From an uncultured Bacteroidales bacterium (GTDB lineage: Bacteria > Bacteroidota > Bacteroidia > Bacteroidales > P3): a stretch of 54,248 nt of DNA. A model generated the notes under the pieces. The model saw only the letters and a list, made by a program, of their open reading frames with translations. It was not told where the DNA came from and did no database searches. The stretch lies in assembly GCA_900317125.1 (NCBI GenBank), contig ONFR01000025.1:1-54248 (forward strand), written 5' to 3'. Every line of letters begins with the position of its first letter. Within the stretch, counting starts at the first letter, position 1. The translations under genes were made by a program, and so were the position numbers. Positions 36,815-45,934 of the stretch are shown piece after piece.

Positions 36815-39172
36815 ATGAAGAATTTAGTAATTGTAGAGTCACCAACCAAATCGAAGAAGATTGAGGAGTTTCTCGGCGCGGACTATATCGTACTGTCGAG
36901 CGGCGGACATATCCGCGACCTCTCGAAGAAAGAGATGAGCATCGATATCGACAACCAGTACGAACCCCGGTACATGATTACCGAAGAGAAACACAAACTG
37001 GTGGCAGACTTGAAGCGGGCAGTGAAAGAGGCCGAGACCGTGTGGCTGGCATCCGATGAGGACCGCGAGGGAGAGGCTATAGCATGGCATCTTCAGGAGA
37101 CCCTGAAGCTGGACCCTGCCAAAACCAAGCGCATTGTCTTTAACGAGATAACCAAAAACGCCATACTCAACGCCATCCAGCATCCGCGTGCCATCGACAT
37201 GAATCTGGTTGATGCCCAACAGGCCCGTCGCGTGCTCGACCGCATCGTGGGTTATGAGATTAGCCCCATCCTGTGGTCGAAAATCAAGCCTGCACTGAGT
37301 GCGGGACGTGTGCAGAGCGTGGCCGTCCGCTTGATAGTGGAGCGCGAAGAGGAAATCAAAAACTTTGTCAGCCAGAGCTACTTCCGCGTCACGGCGCAGT
37401 TCCTGTCCACCAACGGGAACACCCAGGTGCTGGCGGAACTGGGCCGCCGATTCGACAAGCAGGACGAGGCTGCCGCATTCCTGAACAGCATGACGGGGTG
37501 CGCATTCAAGGTGGAACGTATTGAGACGAAACCGGCAAAGCGTTCCCCTGCACCTCCCTTCACCACCTCGACACTGCAACAGGAGGCCAGCCGCAAGCTG
37601 GGCTTCAGTGTGGCACGCACCATGCAGATAGCACAACAGCTGTACGAGAACGGATTCATCACCTACATGCGTACCGACAGCGTGAACCTGAGCGACCTGG
37701 CACTGGGCATGACCAAAGATGAAATCAGCTACATGTATGGCGACAAATACGTGAAGACCCGCCGCTACCAGACCAAGACCAAAGGAGCGCAGGAGGCTCA
37801 CGAGGCTATCCGCCCCACCGACATGTGCAAACACGTCATCACCGCCGACACACCGCAGCGCCGGCTGTATGAGCTGATATGGAAACGGACAATCGCATCG
37901 CAGATGGCCGACGCCGAAATCGAGAAGACGGTGGTGGACATCAGCATGGCCGACGACAAGGGCGTGCGCGACGACAAGTTTGTGTGCCAAGGCGAGCAAG
38001 TGCGCTTCGACGGCTTCTTGAAGGTGTATATGGAGTCCACTGACGACGAAGAGGCCGACGAGAACACCAGCTCCCACACCCTGCCCAAGATGGAAGAGGG
38101 CATGGCGCTGAGCCTTGTGGAGGCACAGGCAGCCGAGCACCACACCCAGCATCCCCCGCGCTATACCGAGGCCAGTCTGGTCAAGAAACTGGAAGACCTG
38201 GGCATCGGCCGTCCCTCGACCTACGCCCCCACCATCAGCACCATCCTCAAGCGCGAGTACGTGATAAAAGAGGACCGCGAGCCGCATGAGGTGGAAAGCA
38301 CCGTCATGACCCTGAAAGACGGCAAGCTGAACACCGAACAGCGTATCGAGAAAGTGGGCTCGGAGAAAGGCAAGCTGTTCCCCACCGACATCGGAAGCGT
38401 AGTGAACAAGTTCCTGATGGAGCATTTTGCCAACATCATAGACTACAACTTCACGGCCACGGTCGAGCGCGACTTCGACGAGATTGCCGACGGCAAAAAG
38501 GAGTGGCGCAAGGTGATAGACAAGTTCTATGTGCCGTTCCATAAAAACATCAAGCAGACACAGCAGAACAGCCACCGCACCAGCGGCGAGCGCCTGGTAG
38601 GCGTCGACCCCGCCACCGGCAAGAATGTGTATGCCAAGATAGGCCGCTATGGCACCCTGGTGCAGCTGGGCGACACCTCGAGCGAGGAGAAGCCCAAGTT
38701 TGCCAGCATGAAGAAGGGGCAGAGCATCGAATCCATCACCCTGGAGGAGGCACTTGCCCTGTTCCAGCTGCCGCGCAACGTGGGCAGTTTCGAGAACGAG
38801 GATGTCATCGTGAGCATAGGCAAGTTCGGTCCCTATGTGCGGCACAAAAATCTCTTCTACTCGCTGTCGAAAAGCGACGACCCGTACGAAATCAATTTGG
38901 ACCGCTGCATAGAGATTATCAAGAACAAACGGGAGGCTGAAAAGGCAAAAGCCAAGTTGCACGCCATGTTCCCCCGCCAGCTAGGATTACACGACGGCTA
39001 TGATGTCTTTGCCAATATCGGCCGCTACGGTCCATACCTCTCTTACCGCAACAAGAACTACCGCTTGCCCAAGAATCTTGATCCGCTGGATATTAGCATT
39101 GAGGAGGCAAAGGAAATCATCATGGACGCAGAGACGGAAAAGACCCCCGCGCGTAAAAAGAAGAAAGCGTGA
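36815..39172 (+). CDS. topA: DNA topoisomerase I (type IA)
   Basis: 785 residues. Relaxes negative supercoils by transient cleavage of one strand. The start ATG 36815 gives the canonical MKNLVIVESPTKSKKIEEFL. TOPRIM residues are in ESPTK and LASDEDREGEAIAWHL; the catalytic Tyr is residue 284 in FITYMRTDSVNLS. Three C-terminal topoisomerase repeats (IGRYGTLVQLG, IGKFGPYVRHKN, IGRYGPYLSYRNKNY, about 600-760) replace the zinc ribbons of the E. coli enzyme, and the tail is basic (KTPARKKKKA). The stop overlaps the next gene's GTG start by four bases. A 707-residue frame on the other strand is a shadow. Confidence 0.96.
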   Translation: MKNLVIVESPTKSKKIEEFLGADYIVLSSGGHIRDLSKKEMSIDIDNQYEPRYMITEEKHKLVADLKRAVKEAETVWLASDEDREGEAIAWHLQETLKLDPAKTKRIVFNEITKNAILNAIQHPRAIDMNLVDAQQARRVLDRIVGYEISPILWSKIKPALSAGRVQSVAVRLIVEREEEIKNFVSQSYFRVTAQFLSTNGNTQVLAELGRRFDKQDEAAAFLNSMTGCAFKVERIETKPAKRSPAPPFTTSTLQQEASRKLGFSVARTMQIAQQLYENGFITYMRTDSVNLSDLALGMTKDEISYMYGDKYVKTRRYQTKTKGAQEAHEAIRPTDMCKHVITADTPQRRLYELIWKRTIASQMADAEIEKTVVDISMADDKGVRDDKFVCQGEQVRFDGFLKVYMESTDDEEADENTSSHTLPKMEEGMALSLVEAQAAEHHTQHPPRYTEASLVKKLEDLGIGRPSTYAPTISTILKREYVIKEDREPHEVESTVMTLKDGKLNTEQRIEKVGSEKGKLFPTDIGSVVNKFLMEHFANIIDYNFTATVERDFDEIADGKKEWRKVIDKFYVPFHKNIKQTQQNSHRTSGERLVGVDPATGKNVYAKIGRYGTLVQLGDTSSEEKPKFASMKKGQSIESITLEEALALFQLPRNVGSFENEDVIVSIGKFGPYVRHKNLFYSLSKSDDPYEINLDRCIEIIKNKREAEKAKAKLHAMFPRQLGLHDGYDVFANIGRYGPYLSYRNKNYRLPKNLDPLDISIEEAKEIIMDAETEKTPARKKKKA

Positions 39173-41103
39173 GACTGAGCATTGTCATAGTCAGTTACAA
39201 CGTCAAGTATTTCCTTGACCAGTGTCTGGATTCGGTCTTCCACTCCGACACGGCGCTTAGCGACGGCAGCCGGCTTGAGCTGGAGGTGTGGGTAGTGGAC
39301 AATGCCTCGGTGGACGGGTCGGCTGAGCTGGTACGCGAACGTTACAGCCAAGTGCAGCTGATTGCCAACACCGACAACAAGGGCTTTGCCGCAGCCAACA
39401 ACCAGGCCTTGCGCCTTTGCACAGGCGACTGGGCGCTGCTGCTGAATCCCGACACCATCGTTGAACGCGACACGCTGACCCGATGTGTGGAGTTTTTCCG
39501 TTCGCACAAGGATTGCGGAGGACTGACTGTGAAGATGTTCAACGGCGAGGGGAAATACCTGAAGGAAAGCAAGCGGGGATTCCCCACTCCGGCGGCATCG
39601 TTCTACAAGATGAGCGGGTTGACAAGGCTGTTCCCCCACTCGCGCCGTTTTGCCGCCTACTATATGGGGCATCTGGACGACGACGAGACAAACCCCATCG
39701 ACATATTGCCCGGTGCTTTCTTGATGATCAGCCGTGAGGCAATGGCGAAGGTGGGACTGCTCGACGAGGCATACTTCATGTACGGCGAGGACATCGACTT
39801 CTCGTGGCGCATCAAGCTGGCGGGATACGAGAACTACTATCTCCCCTCGGCACGCATCATCCACTACAAGGGCGAAAGCACAAAGCACAGCAGCATGAAC
39901 TACGTGTATACGTTCTACAATGCCATGTCGATTTTTGTGCAGCACTACTATTCGGGACGGAATGCCCGGCTGTTCAACCTGCTGCTGCGGATAGCCATCT
40001 GGCTGCGTGCCATCATGGCATGGAGCCGCCGGGTGCTGCAGTCGATAGCACTGCCTGTAGCCGATTTTGCAGTGGCCTTCGCTGGATTTACAGGCATCAA
40101 ATACCTGTGGTCGACCTACTGGGCGGCCAATGTCGATTATTATCCCCCCGAATATACCTGGGTCATCATTCCCTGCTATATCCTCATCCTGATGCTGGGC
40201 AGCTGGCTGTATGGCGGATATGAGCGGCCTGTGAGGCTGTGGCGCATGGTGAAAGGAATGGCAGTGGGATGCCTGCTGCTGCTCATATTCTATTCGCTGC
40301 AGGACGAGAGCAGACGTTATTCGCGGGCACTGCTGCTGATGGGGTGCGTCTGGACCTTGTTGTCGTCGGTAGGCATCCGCTGCCTGCTGAGCCTGTTCCG
40401 TGTGAAAGGGTTCGACCTCCGCAGCATGAGGCAGCGAAACTGCATCATTGTCGGCGGCAAGGAGGAGAGCGAGCGGGTACGCCAGTTGTACGAGAGTCTG
40501 GGCAACGCTCGCACGGTATCTCTGTCCCACACGGGGCTTGACTGCCGCAAGCTGTACGAAACTGCCAACTACTACAAGGCCGACGAGGTGGTCTTCTGCA
40601 GCAAGGACCTGTCGATTAGCGAGATTATTGATTTGATTTCCAAACCTATTAAGCTGCCAGGACGACACACCCAGATTGATTTCAAAATAGTGCCCACCGA
40701 CAGCGACTTCATTATCGGCAGCGACAGCATCAACAGCGCCGAGGATTTGTATGCCGAGGAGCTGCGCACCCTGGCCACACCGCTCAACCGCAGAAACAAG
40801 CGGCTGCTGGATGTGGCGACGGCGCTTGTATTGATAGTGTTGTGGCCTGTGCTGGTCTGGCTACAAAGACCAAGAGGACAGTATCTGCCCCACTGCTGGC
40901 AGGTACTCATCGGGAAAAAGACATGGGTGGGTACCGACGGAGGTGCAACACGTGAGGGCGTTTTCGGCCCCGAAGACGGACTGCCCCGACGTGCAAAGTC
41001 CATCAGCCCTGCTTTGAAGGAACGACTGCATCTGCGCTATCTGCGCAACTACAAACTGACAACCGACTTACAGATTTTGTTAAAAAACCTACGCAATCTA
41101 TGA
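39169..41103 (+). CDS. Glycosyltransferase family 2 fused to a phosphoglycosyltransferase-like membrane half
   Basis: 644 residues from a GTG overlapping the topA stop. Residues about 1-270 are a family 2 glycosyltransferase: MRLSIVIVSYNVKYFLDQCL, WVVDNASVDGSAELV, ALLLNPDTIVERD and MYGEDIDFSWRIKLAGY (catalytic acidic residues). Next come about four membrane helices (280-410), a Rossmann-like segment (NCIIVGGKEESERVRQLYES, about 425-520), then RNKRLLDVATALVLIVLWPV, which resembles the membrane helix opening the sugar-phosphate transferase domain of WbaP/EpsL-type enzymes. The catalytic part of that domain is missing. It probably acts in cell-envelope polysaccharide or lipid-linked glycan synthesis. 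Confidence 0.82.
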   Translation: MRLSIVIVSYNVKYFLDQCLDSVFHSDTALSDGSRLELEVWVVDNASVDGSAELVRERYSQVQLIANTDNKGFAAANNQALRLCTGDWALLLNPDTIVERDTLTRCVEFFRSHKDCGGLTVKMFNGEGKYLKESKRGFPTPAASFYKMSGLTRLFPHSRRFAAYYMGHLDDDETNPIDILPGAFLMISREAMAKVGLLDEAYFMYGEDIDFSWRIKLAGYENYYLPSARIIHYKGESTKHSSMNYVYTFYNAMSIFVQHYYSGRNARLFNLLLRIAIWLRAIMAWSRRVLQSIALPVADFAVAFAGFTGIKYLWSTYWAANVDYYPPEYTWVIIPCYILILMLGSWLYGGYERPVRLWRMVKGMAVGCLLLLIFYSLQDESRRYSRALLLMGCVWTLLSSVGIRCLLSLFRVKGFDLRSMRQRNCIIVGGKEESERVRQLYESLGNARTVSLSHTGLDCRKLYETANYYKADEVVFCSKDLSISEIIDLISKPIKLPGRHTQIDFKIVPTDSDFIIGSDSINSAEDLYAEELRTLATPLNRRNKRLLDVATALVLIVLWPVLVWLQRPRGQYLPHCWQVLIGKKTWVGTDGGATREGVFGPEDGLPRRAKSISPALKERLHLRYLRNYKLTTDLQILLKNLRNL

Positions 41104-41798
41104 CAATGACTAAACAAGGAATTGTGCTTGCGATACTACTGGCCATGATGGTTCCGCTGAAAGCCCAAAGCATCAACGCGTTTGTGCTTGCCGGCACTGC
41201 GGCCTCGCAGGTGGAGGGCGACGAATTGAAAGGCTTCAACCATTGGGGACTGCACGGCGGCGTGGGCGCATGGATAGGCTTTGACGAGAAGGACCGCTGG
41301 GGCATGAGCATCGAAACAGACTACTCCTGCCGCGGTATCTACAACAACCGCATGAGCGCCGACAGCTACTACAACATCAGCATGAACCTGCACTATGTAG
41401 ACATCCCTGTGACAATGTTTTTCCACGACCCGTTCGGAGGCCTGCGGCTGGGAGCCGGATTTGTATACAGCCGTTTGGTGTCGCAGCCCAACGGCACCAT
41501 CAAGTACCGTCCCACCTTCTTCTATCCCGACACCACCGATATGAAATTCCTGAAGAACGACATCGCTGCCGCCCTCGAAGCCCGTGTAGACCTGTGGAAA
41601 GGGCTGCAACTGAGCCTTCGCTACCAGTACTCGCTGATACCAGTCAAGAAGAACTGGCACTTCTGGATGGAAGAGAACGTGTGGAGCAACAACTGCTACA
41701 ACTCGTCGCTGACGTTACGCGTTATCTGGCAGTTCGGCTACGAAGACAGGCCCTCGCAAAGCAAGCTCAACCGAGACAGGAAAAAAACAAGACGATAG
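41100..41798 (+). CDS. Outer-membrane beta-barrel protein (PorT-like family)
   Basis: 232 residues; signal peptide about 1-23 (GIVLAILLAMMVPLKA-QS). The mature protein alternates short hydrophobic strands as in the Bacteroidetes outer-membrane barrel family (GLHGGVGAWIGF, WGMSIETDYSCRG, YVDIPVTMFFHDPFGGLRLG, GLQLSLRYQYSL). PorT, a T9SS component, belongs to the same broad family, but this is not enough to call it PorT. The ATG overlaps the previous gene's stop (ATGA) and coaD follows after 8 bp, so it lies within a compact operon from topA to coaD. Confidence 0.8.
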   Translation: MTMTKQGIVLAILLAMMVPLKAQSINAFVLAGTAASQVEGDELKGFNHWGLHGGVGAWIGFDEKDRWGMSIETDYSCRGIYNNRMSADSYYNISMNLHYVDIPVTMFFHDPFGGLRLGAGFVYSRLVSQPNGTIKYRPTFFYPDTTDMKFLKNDIAAALEARVDLWKGLQLSLRYQYSLIPVKKNWHFWMEENVWSNNCYNSSLTLRVIWQFGYEDRPSQSKLNRDRKKTRR

Positions 41799-41806
41799 GA
41801 GGAGAC

Positions 41807-42238
41807 ATGACACCGCGAATTGCCGTTTTCCCGGGGTCGTTCGACCCCTTCACCGCTGGCCACGAAGCCATCGTGCGCCGGGCACTCGCGCTCTTCGACC
41901 GCATCGTCATCGCCGTGGGGGTGAACACCGACAAGCAATACATGTTCACCACCGAGGAACGCATGGATAAAATCCGCACACTGTTCGCCGACGAAGAGCG
42001 GGTGACCACCGTCAGCTACAACGACATGACCGTGGACCTGTGCAGACGGGTTGAAGCACGCTTTATACTACGGGGCATACGCAACGCCAAAGACCTGGAG
42101 TACGAGCAGACCATTGCAGCGGTGAACAAGACTCTCAACCCCGACATCGAAACGATACTCCTGATGGCCGACGACGCCCACCGCGACATCAGCAGCACAC
42201 TGATAAGAGAACAAATGGCACACCAACAAACCTCCTGA
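41807..42238 (+). CDS. coaD: Pantetheine-phosphate adenylyltransferase
   Basis: 143 residues. Transfers AMP from ATP to 4'-phosphopantetheine, the fourth step of coenzyme A synthesis. Motifs: AVFPGSFDPFTAGHEAIVRR (nucleotidyltransferase TxGH), LRGIRNAKDLEYE and the C-terminal ISSTLIRE. A GGAGGAG sequence lies just before the ATG, one of the few strong ribosome-binding sites here. Slightly shorter than the usual 150-160 residues but all catalytic motifs are present. The 3' end overlaps the conserved N-terminal coding region of recG. Confidence 0.95.
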   Translation: MTPRIAVFPGSFDPFTAGHEAIVRRALALFDRIVIAVGVNTDKQYMFTTEERMDKIRTLFADEERVTTVSYNDMTVDLCRRVEARFILRGIRNAKDLEYEQTIAAVNKTLNPDIETILLMADDAHRDISSTLIREQMAHQQTS

Positions 42239-42293
42239 CACTATCGACAAAGAGATAATATACCTCAAAGGAGTCGGACCCCAACGGGCCGAG

Positions 42294-44330
42294 GTGCTCG
42301 CCAAAGAGCTGGACATACACACCTATGGCGACCTTTTGATGTATTTCCCTTTCCGGATGGTGGACCGTTCACACATCAGCACCCTCAATCACTTCAATCC
42401 CGAAGAACCCTATCTGGTGTTCAAGGGGCATATACACGATTTGCACACCGTCACTTCCGGCCGCTCCACCCGCCTGGAGGCCACTTTCAGCGACGGCACA
42501 GGCTCGATGGCGCTGGTATGGTTCCAGGGTATCAAATGGATCAGGGAGAGCGTAAGGAGCAACGTGCTATACAACGTGATGGGGAAACCCACCCTGTTCG
42601 GGAGCACATGGCAGATAGCCCATCCCGACATTGAACCCTCTATCCCCGAGGGGAACCAACCTCGGCACCCTTTCCTGCCGATTTACAGCACAACCGAGAA
42701 AGCGAAAGCCAAAGGATTCTCGTCGCGTGGCATTGCACGGTTGACGGACACTTTGATACAGCAGCTCCCCTCCTACTTGCCGGAGACCCTCCCGGCTTCG
42801 GTGATTGAAAAATACCGCCTCATGGACCGTCTTTCGGCCTTGAAGGCGATGCACTACCCCGACACCATGCAGACCTGGCAGCAGGCCATGTTCCGCGAGA
42901 AATTCGAAGAGCTTTTCCTCCACCAGCTCGACTTCCAGTCGAGCCGTATCAGCCGCCGGAACCACTCGGTGGGACGGGTGTTCAGCATTGTGGGAGACCA
43001 TTTCAACGACTTTTACAACAAAAACCTCACCTTCACCCTCACAGGGGCACAGAAACGCGTGGTGAAGGAGATACGCACCGACATGCGCAGCGGCCGCCAA
43101 ATGAACCGCCTGCTGCAAGGCGACGTGGGCAGCGGCAAAACACTGGTGGCACTGCTCACCATGCTCATCGCCCTCGACAACGGCTGCCAGACCTGCCTGA
43201 TGGCGCCCACCGAGATTCTGGCCTCACAGCACTATGCCAGCTTCACCAAGATGCTCGCCGGTCTCGACATCAAAGTCGAGCTGCTTGTGGGCGCACTGAA
43301 GCACAGCCAGAAGAACGCCATAAAACAACGCCTAGCCAAAGGCGAGGTGGACATACTGATTGGCACCCACGCATTGCTCGAGGACGATGTCCATTTCGCC
43401 CAGTTGGGATATGTGGTCATCGACGAGCAACACCGTTTCGGCGTGGAGCAACGGGCAAAACTATGGGGCAAAAGCGACATACCGCCACATGTCCTGGTGA
43501 TGACAGCCACCCCGATACCGCGCACCCTGGCAATGACCCTCTATGCCGACCTTGACTGCTCCGTCATCGACGAGCTGCCCCCGGGTCGCCACCCCGTCAT
43601 CACCACCCACGGCACCGATGCCCAGCGGCTAAAGCTGTTCGCCTTCATGCGACAGCAGATTGCCCAAGGACGGCAGGTGTACGTAGTCTACCCCCTTATC
43701 AACGAGAGCGAGAAACTCGACCTGAAAGACATCATGGACGGATACGAAAGCATCTCCCGCAGCTTCCCCCAGCCGCAATACCAGCTCAGCATCGTACACG
43801 GGCAGATGCCAGCCGAAGCCAAAGCCTACGAGATGGACCGTTTTAAACGGGGTGAGACCAACATCATGGTGTCGACAACGGTGATAGAAGTGGGTGTCGA
43901 CGTCCCCAATGCCACCGTCATGGTTATCGAGAACGCCGAACGCTTCGGCCTGAGCCAGCTGCACCAGCTCCGCGGACGTGTAGGCCGTGGAGGCAGCCAG
44001 TCATACTGCATCCTGATGACCAAGGAAGAACTGAGCCGCACCAGCCAGCAACGCATCCAGACCATGTGCAGCACCACCGACGGGTTTGCCATTGCCGAGG
44101 CCGACCTGCGCCTCCGCGGACCCGGAGACCTGCAGGGACTGCAGCAGAGCGGCATGCTCGACCTGAAAGTGGCCGACATCGTCGACGACGAGCCCCTTGT
44201 GCGAGCCACCCGCGATGAGGTGCGCACCATCCTGGAGAACGACCCCGACCTCCTCCTCCCCGAAAACAAACCGTTACGGCAGTATCTTCAAAACAAACCC
44301 TCAAGCAACCAGTGGGGCAAGATAAGCTGA
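42294..44330 (+). CDS. recG: ATP-dependent DNA helicase RecG
   Basis: 678 residues from GTG 42294, but the true protein is probably longer. Upstream in the same frame, back to about 42243, the sequence reads IDKEIIYLKGVGPQRAE, the conserved RecG helix-hairpin-helix start; no ATG, GTG or TTG lies upstream of it before the stop at 42204. Seen: wedge/OB domain (about 20-130, TLFGSTWQIAHPDIE), Walker A GDVGSGKTLVAL, the DEQH box VIDEQHRFGVEQR, TATPIPRTLAMT, and helicase C-terminal motifs STTVIEVGVDVPNATVM and QLRGRVGRG. RecG remodels stalled forks and Holliday junctions. Confidence 0.94.
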   Translation: MLAKELDIHTYGDLLMYFPFRMVDRSHISTLNHFNPEEPYLVFKGHIHDLHTVTSGRSTRLEATFSDGTGSMALVWFQGIKWIRESVRSNVLYNVMGKPTLFGSTWQIAHPDIEPSIPEGNQPRHPFLPIYSTTEKAKAKGFSSRGIARLTDTLIQQLPSYLPETLPASVIEKYRLMDRLSALKAMHYPDTMQTWQQAMFREKFEELFLHQLDFQSSRISRRNHSVGRVFSIVGDHFNDFYNKNLTFTLTGAQKRVVKEIRTDMRSGRQMNRLLQGDVGSGKTLVALLTMLIALDNGCQTCLMAPTEILASQHYASFTKMLAGLDIKVELLVGALKHSQKNAIKQRLAKGEVDILIGTHALLEDDVHFAQLGYVVIDEQHRFGVEQRAKLWGKSDIPPHVLVMTATPIPRTLAMTLYADLDCSVIDELPPGRHPVITTHGTDAQRLKLFAFMRQQIAQGRQVYVVYPLINESEKLDLKDIMDGYESISRSFPQPQYQLSIVHGQMPAEAKAYEMDRFKRGETNIMVSTTVIEVGVDVPNATVMVIENAERFGLSQLHQLRGRVGRGGSQSYCILMTKEELSRTSQQRIQTMCSTTDGFAIAEADLRLRGPGDLQGLQQSGMLDLKVADIVDDEPLVRATRDEVRTILENDPDLLLPENKPLRQYLQNKPSSNQWGKIS

Positions 44331-44353
44331 CCCCGCATCACTACACACAGCCT

Positions 44354-44734
44354 ATGACACTAAAAGCACAACACGGAGACTCCCTTTCGTCCGGAAAACT
44401 CACACTCTATGCCTTCGACTGCGACGACCGCCCCGTAGGATGTGTCGAACTGTACAACTACGACCCCGTCAACCGCCGTGCCGCTGTGGGCATCGTTGTC
44501 TCGAACGAATACCGGCACCAAGGCCACGGCTCCGCCATGATACAAGCACTCACCACCTTCTGCAGGCAGAACACCTCGCTGCACCAAATCTATGCCGACA
44601 TAGCCGCCACCAACGCCCCCAGCATCCATATCTTCCAAAAGGCTGGCTATGTCCATTGCGCCACCCTGCGCGACTGGGTCATCCGTTCCGACCGATTCAT
44701 CGATACACACCGTTACCAACTAATCCTCGAATAA
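44354..44734 (+). CDS. GNAT-family acetyltransferase, N-terminally short
   Basis: 126 residues from ATG 44354; a GTG at 44312 inside recG would add 14. The acetyl-CoA binding core is intact: RPVGCVELYNYDPVNRRAAVG (positions to the fourth strand), then YRHQGHGSAMIQAL (the R/Q-x-x-G-x-G/A loop) and the Asn-containing segment AATNAPSIHIFQKAGY. The first strand and helices (about 45 residues in related Bacteroidales enzymes) are absent, so the acceptor site may be incomplete. Relatives acetylate polyamines or protein N-termini; the substrate here is not predictable. It lies 2 bp before mltG. Confidence 0.8.
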   Translation: MTLKAQHGDSLSSGKLTLYAFDCDDRPVGCVELYNYDPVNRRAAVGIVVSNEYRHQGHGSAMIQALTTFCRQNTSLHQIYADIAATNAPSIHIFQKAGYVHCATLRDWVIRSDRFIDTHRYQLILE

Positions 44735-44736
44735 TC

Positions 44737-45753
44737 ATGAAGAAAAAGCATCTTCTCCCTATCATCATCGTCGCCGCCATTCTGCTCCTCGTAGGCGGAG
44801 GACTGTTCATCGTACGCGAGCAGACACTCCCCATCAAAGAGCCTGTGCGCATCAACATCCCCGAAGGCACCGACTACCAAGCCCTCGTCGATTCGCTCGA
44901 CAGCCACGGATGCATCCCTAGCCATCCGGCATTCCATGCCATTGCACGCTTCAGGGGGCTGCAAAACCACATCAGACCAGGCAGCTACCTACTCACTCCG
45001 CACACCCACATCATCCGCGTGATACAAAAAATCTACTCAGGCAACCAAGACCCCGTCCGCGTCACCATCAACAAACACCGCACAGTTCAGCACCTGTGCC
45101 AATACCTCGGCACACGGCTCACCCTGCAGCCCGACAGCCTGCTGAGCCTCATGCAGTCCGACGAGACATGTGCCCGCTATGGCGAAACACCCCTGACCAT
45201 CATCGGCCTCTTCTTGCAGAACACCTACGAGCTTTACTGGACCACCACTCCCACTGCCCTGCTCGACCGTATGAAACGCGAGTCGGACTATTTCTGGGAT
45301 AAACGCAAGCTCCAGCTCGAAGCCCTCGGACTCACCCGCCAACAGGTGCTCACCATCGCCTCCATCGTTGAGGAGGAGACCAACGCCGACGACGAGAAAG
45401 CCGACATCGCCTCCGTCTACCTCAACCGCTACCGCATCGGCATGCCCCTTCAGGCCGACCCCACCGTCAAATACGCCATCGGCGACTTCTCCATCCGTCG
45501 CATCCGCGGCAACATGCTCCAATACGACAGTCCCTACAACACATACCGCTACCCCGGTCTCCCCCCGGGACCCATCTGCATCCCCTCCACTGCCTCCATC
45601 GACGCCGTGCTCAAAAACAAAAAAACCGACTATCTTTTCTTCTGTGCAAAGGAAGATTTCAGCGGAAGGCACAATTTTGCGGCTACCTCCACCGAACATT
45701 CCTCCAACGCCCAGAAATTCCACAAAGCACTTAACAACAGGAACATTCATTAG
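44737..45753 (+). CDS. mltG: Endolytic murein transglycosylase MltG
   Basis: 338 residues. Cleaves nascent peptidoglycan glycan strands at the membrane and so sets strand length. One N-terminal membrane helix (about 5-25, LLPIIIVAAILLLVGGGLFI), a LysM-like segment, and the YceG catalytic domain. The catalytic Glu is in TIASIVEEETNADDE; other family segments are VYLNRYRIGMPLQADPTVKY, YDSPYNTYRYPGLPPGPI and the FFCAKEDFSGRHNFA terminus. The start ATG follows the GNAT stop by 2 bp. An earlier in-frame GTG (44440) lies inside the acetyltransferase and is rejected. Confidence 0.95.
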   Translation: MKKKHLLPIIIVAAILLLVGGGLFIVREQTLPIKEPVRINIPEGTDYQALVDSLDSHGCIPSHPAFHAIARFRGLQNHIRPGSYLLTPHTHIIRVIQKIYSGNQDPVRVTINKHRTVQHLCQYLGTRLTLQPDSLLSLMQSDETCARYGETPLTIIGLFLQNTYELYWTTTPTALLDRMKRESDYFWDKRKLQLEALGLTRQQVLTIASIVEEETNADDEKADIASVYLNRYRIGMPLQADPTVKYAIGDFSIRRIRGNMLQYDSPYNTYRYPGLPPGPICIPSTASIDAVLKNKKTDYLFFCAKEDFSGRHNFAATSTEHSSNAQKFHKALNNRNIH

Positions 45754-45802
45754 TCCCCTCTTGGCTGTGCCAAAAGAAAAAAACAAAAAAATCAAACAAA
45801 AA

Positions 45803-45833
45803 CTTGATAATCCAAAAAAAAGTAGTACTTTTG
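45803..45833 (+). promoter_or_regulatory. Promoter of the SRP RNA gene
   Basis: CTTG (45803-45806), 19 bp, then TACTTTTG (45826-45833). This is a near-perfect Bacteroidetes promoter, and the predicted start is the first base of the SRP RNA at 45839. Confidence 0.8.
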
Positions 45834-45838
45834 CAAAT

Positions 45839-45934
45839 GGGTAAGTCTTATACGACCAGCTCCCATTGAATCCCCCAGGGTAGGAATACAGCAAGGGTGT
45901 TTGGTTGTAGCGGTGCGATATAAACAGCTTACCC
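45839..45934 (+). ncRNA. ffs: Signal recognition particle RNA (small bacterial type)
   Basis: About 96 nt. The 5' end GGGTAAG pairs with the 3' end CTTACCC, closing a long hairpin. The apical region has the conserved SRP domain IV: a 5' side ending CAGGGTAGGAA and a 3' side ACAGCAAGGG, i.e. the GGAA and AGCA internal-loop signature that binds Ffh. The RNA works with Ffh in cotranslational targeting of membrane proteins. Start and end come from the pairing and the promoter. The 3' third overlaps the annotated start of the ZIP transporter frame, and no separate terminator is visible. Confidence 0.85.

Noticed and set aside
36839..38962. 707-residue open frame antisense to topA
   Set aside because: A shadow created by codon bias in topA; its sequence is low-complexity His/Leu/Val/Gly-rich and matches no family.
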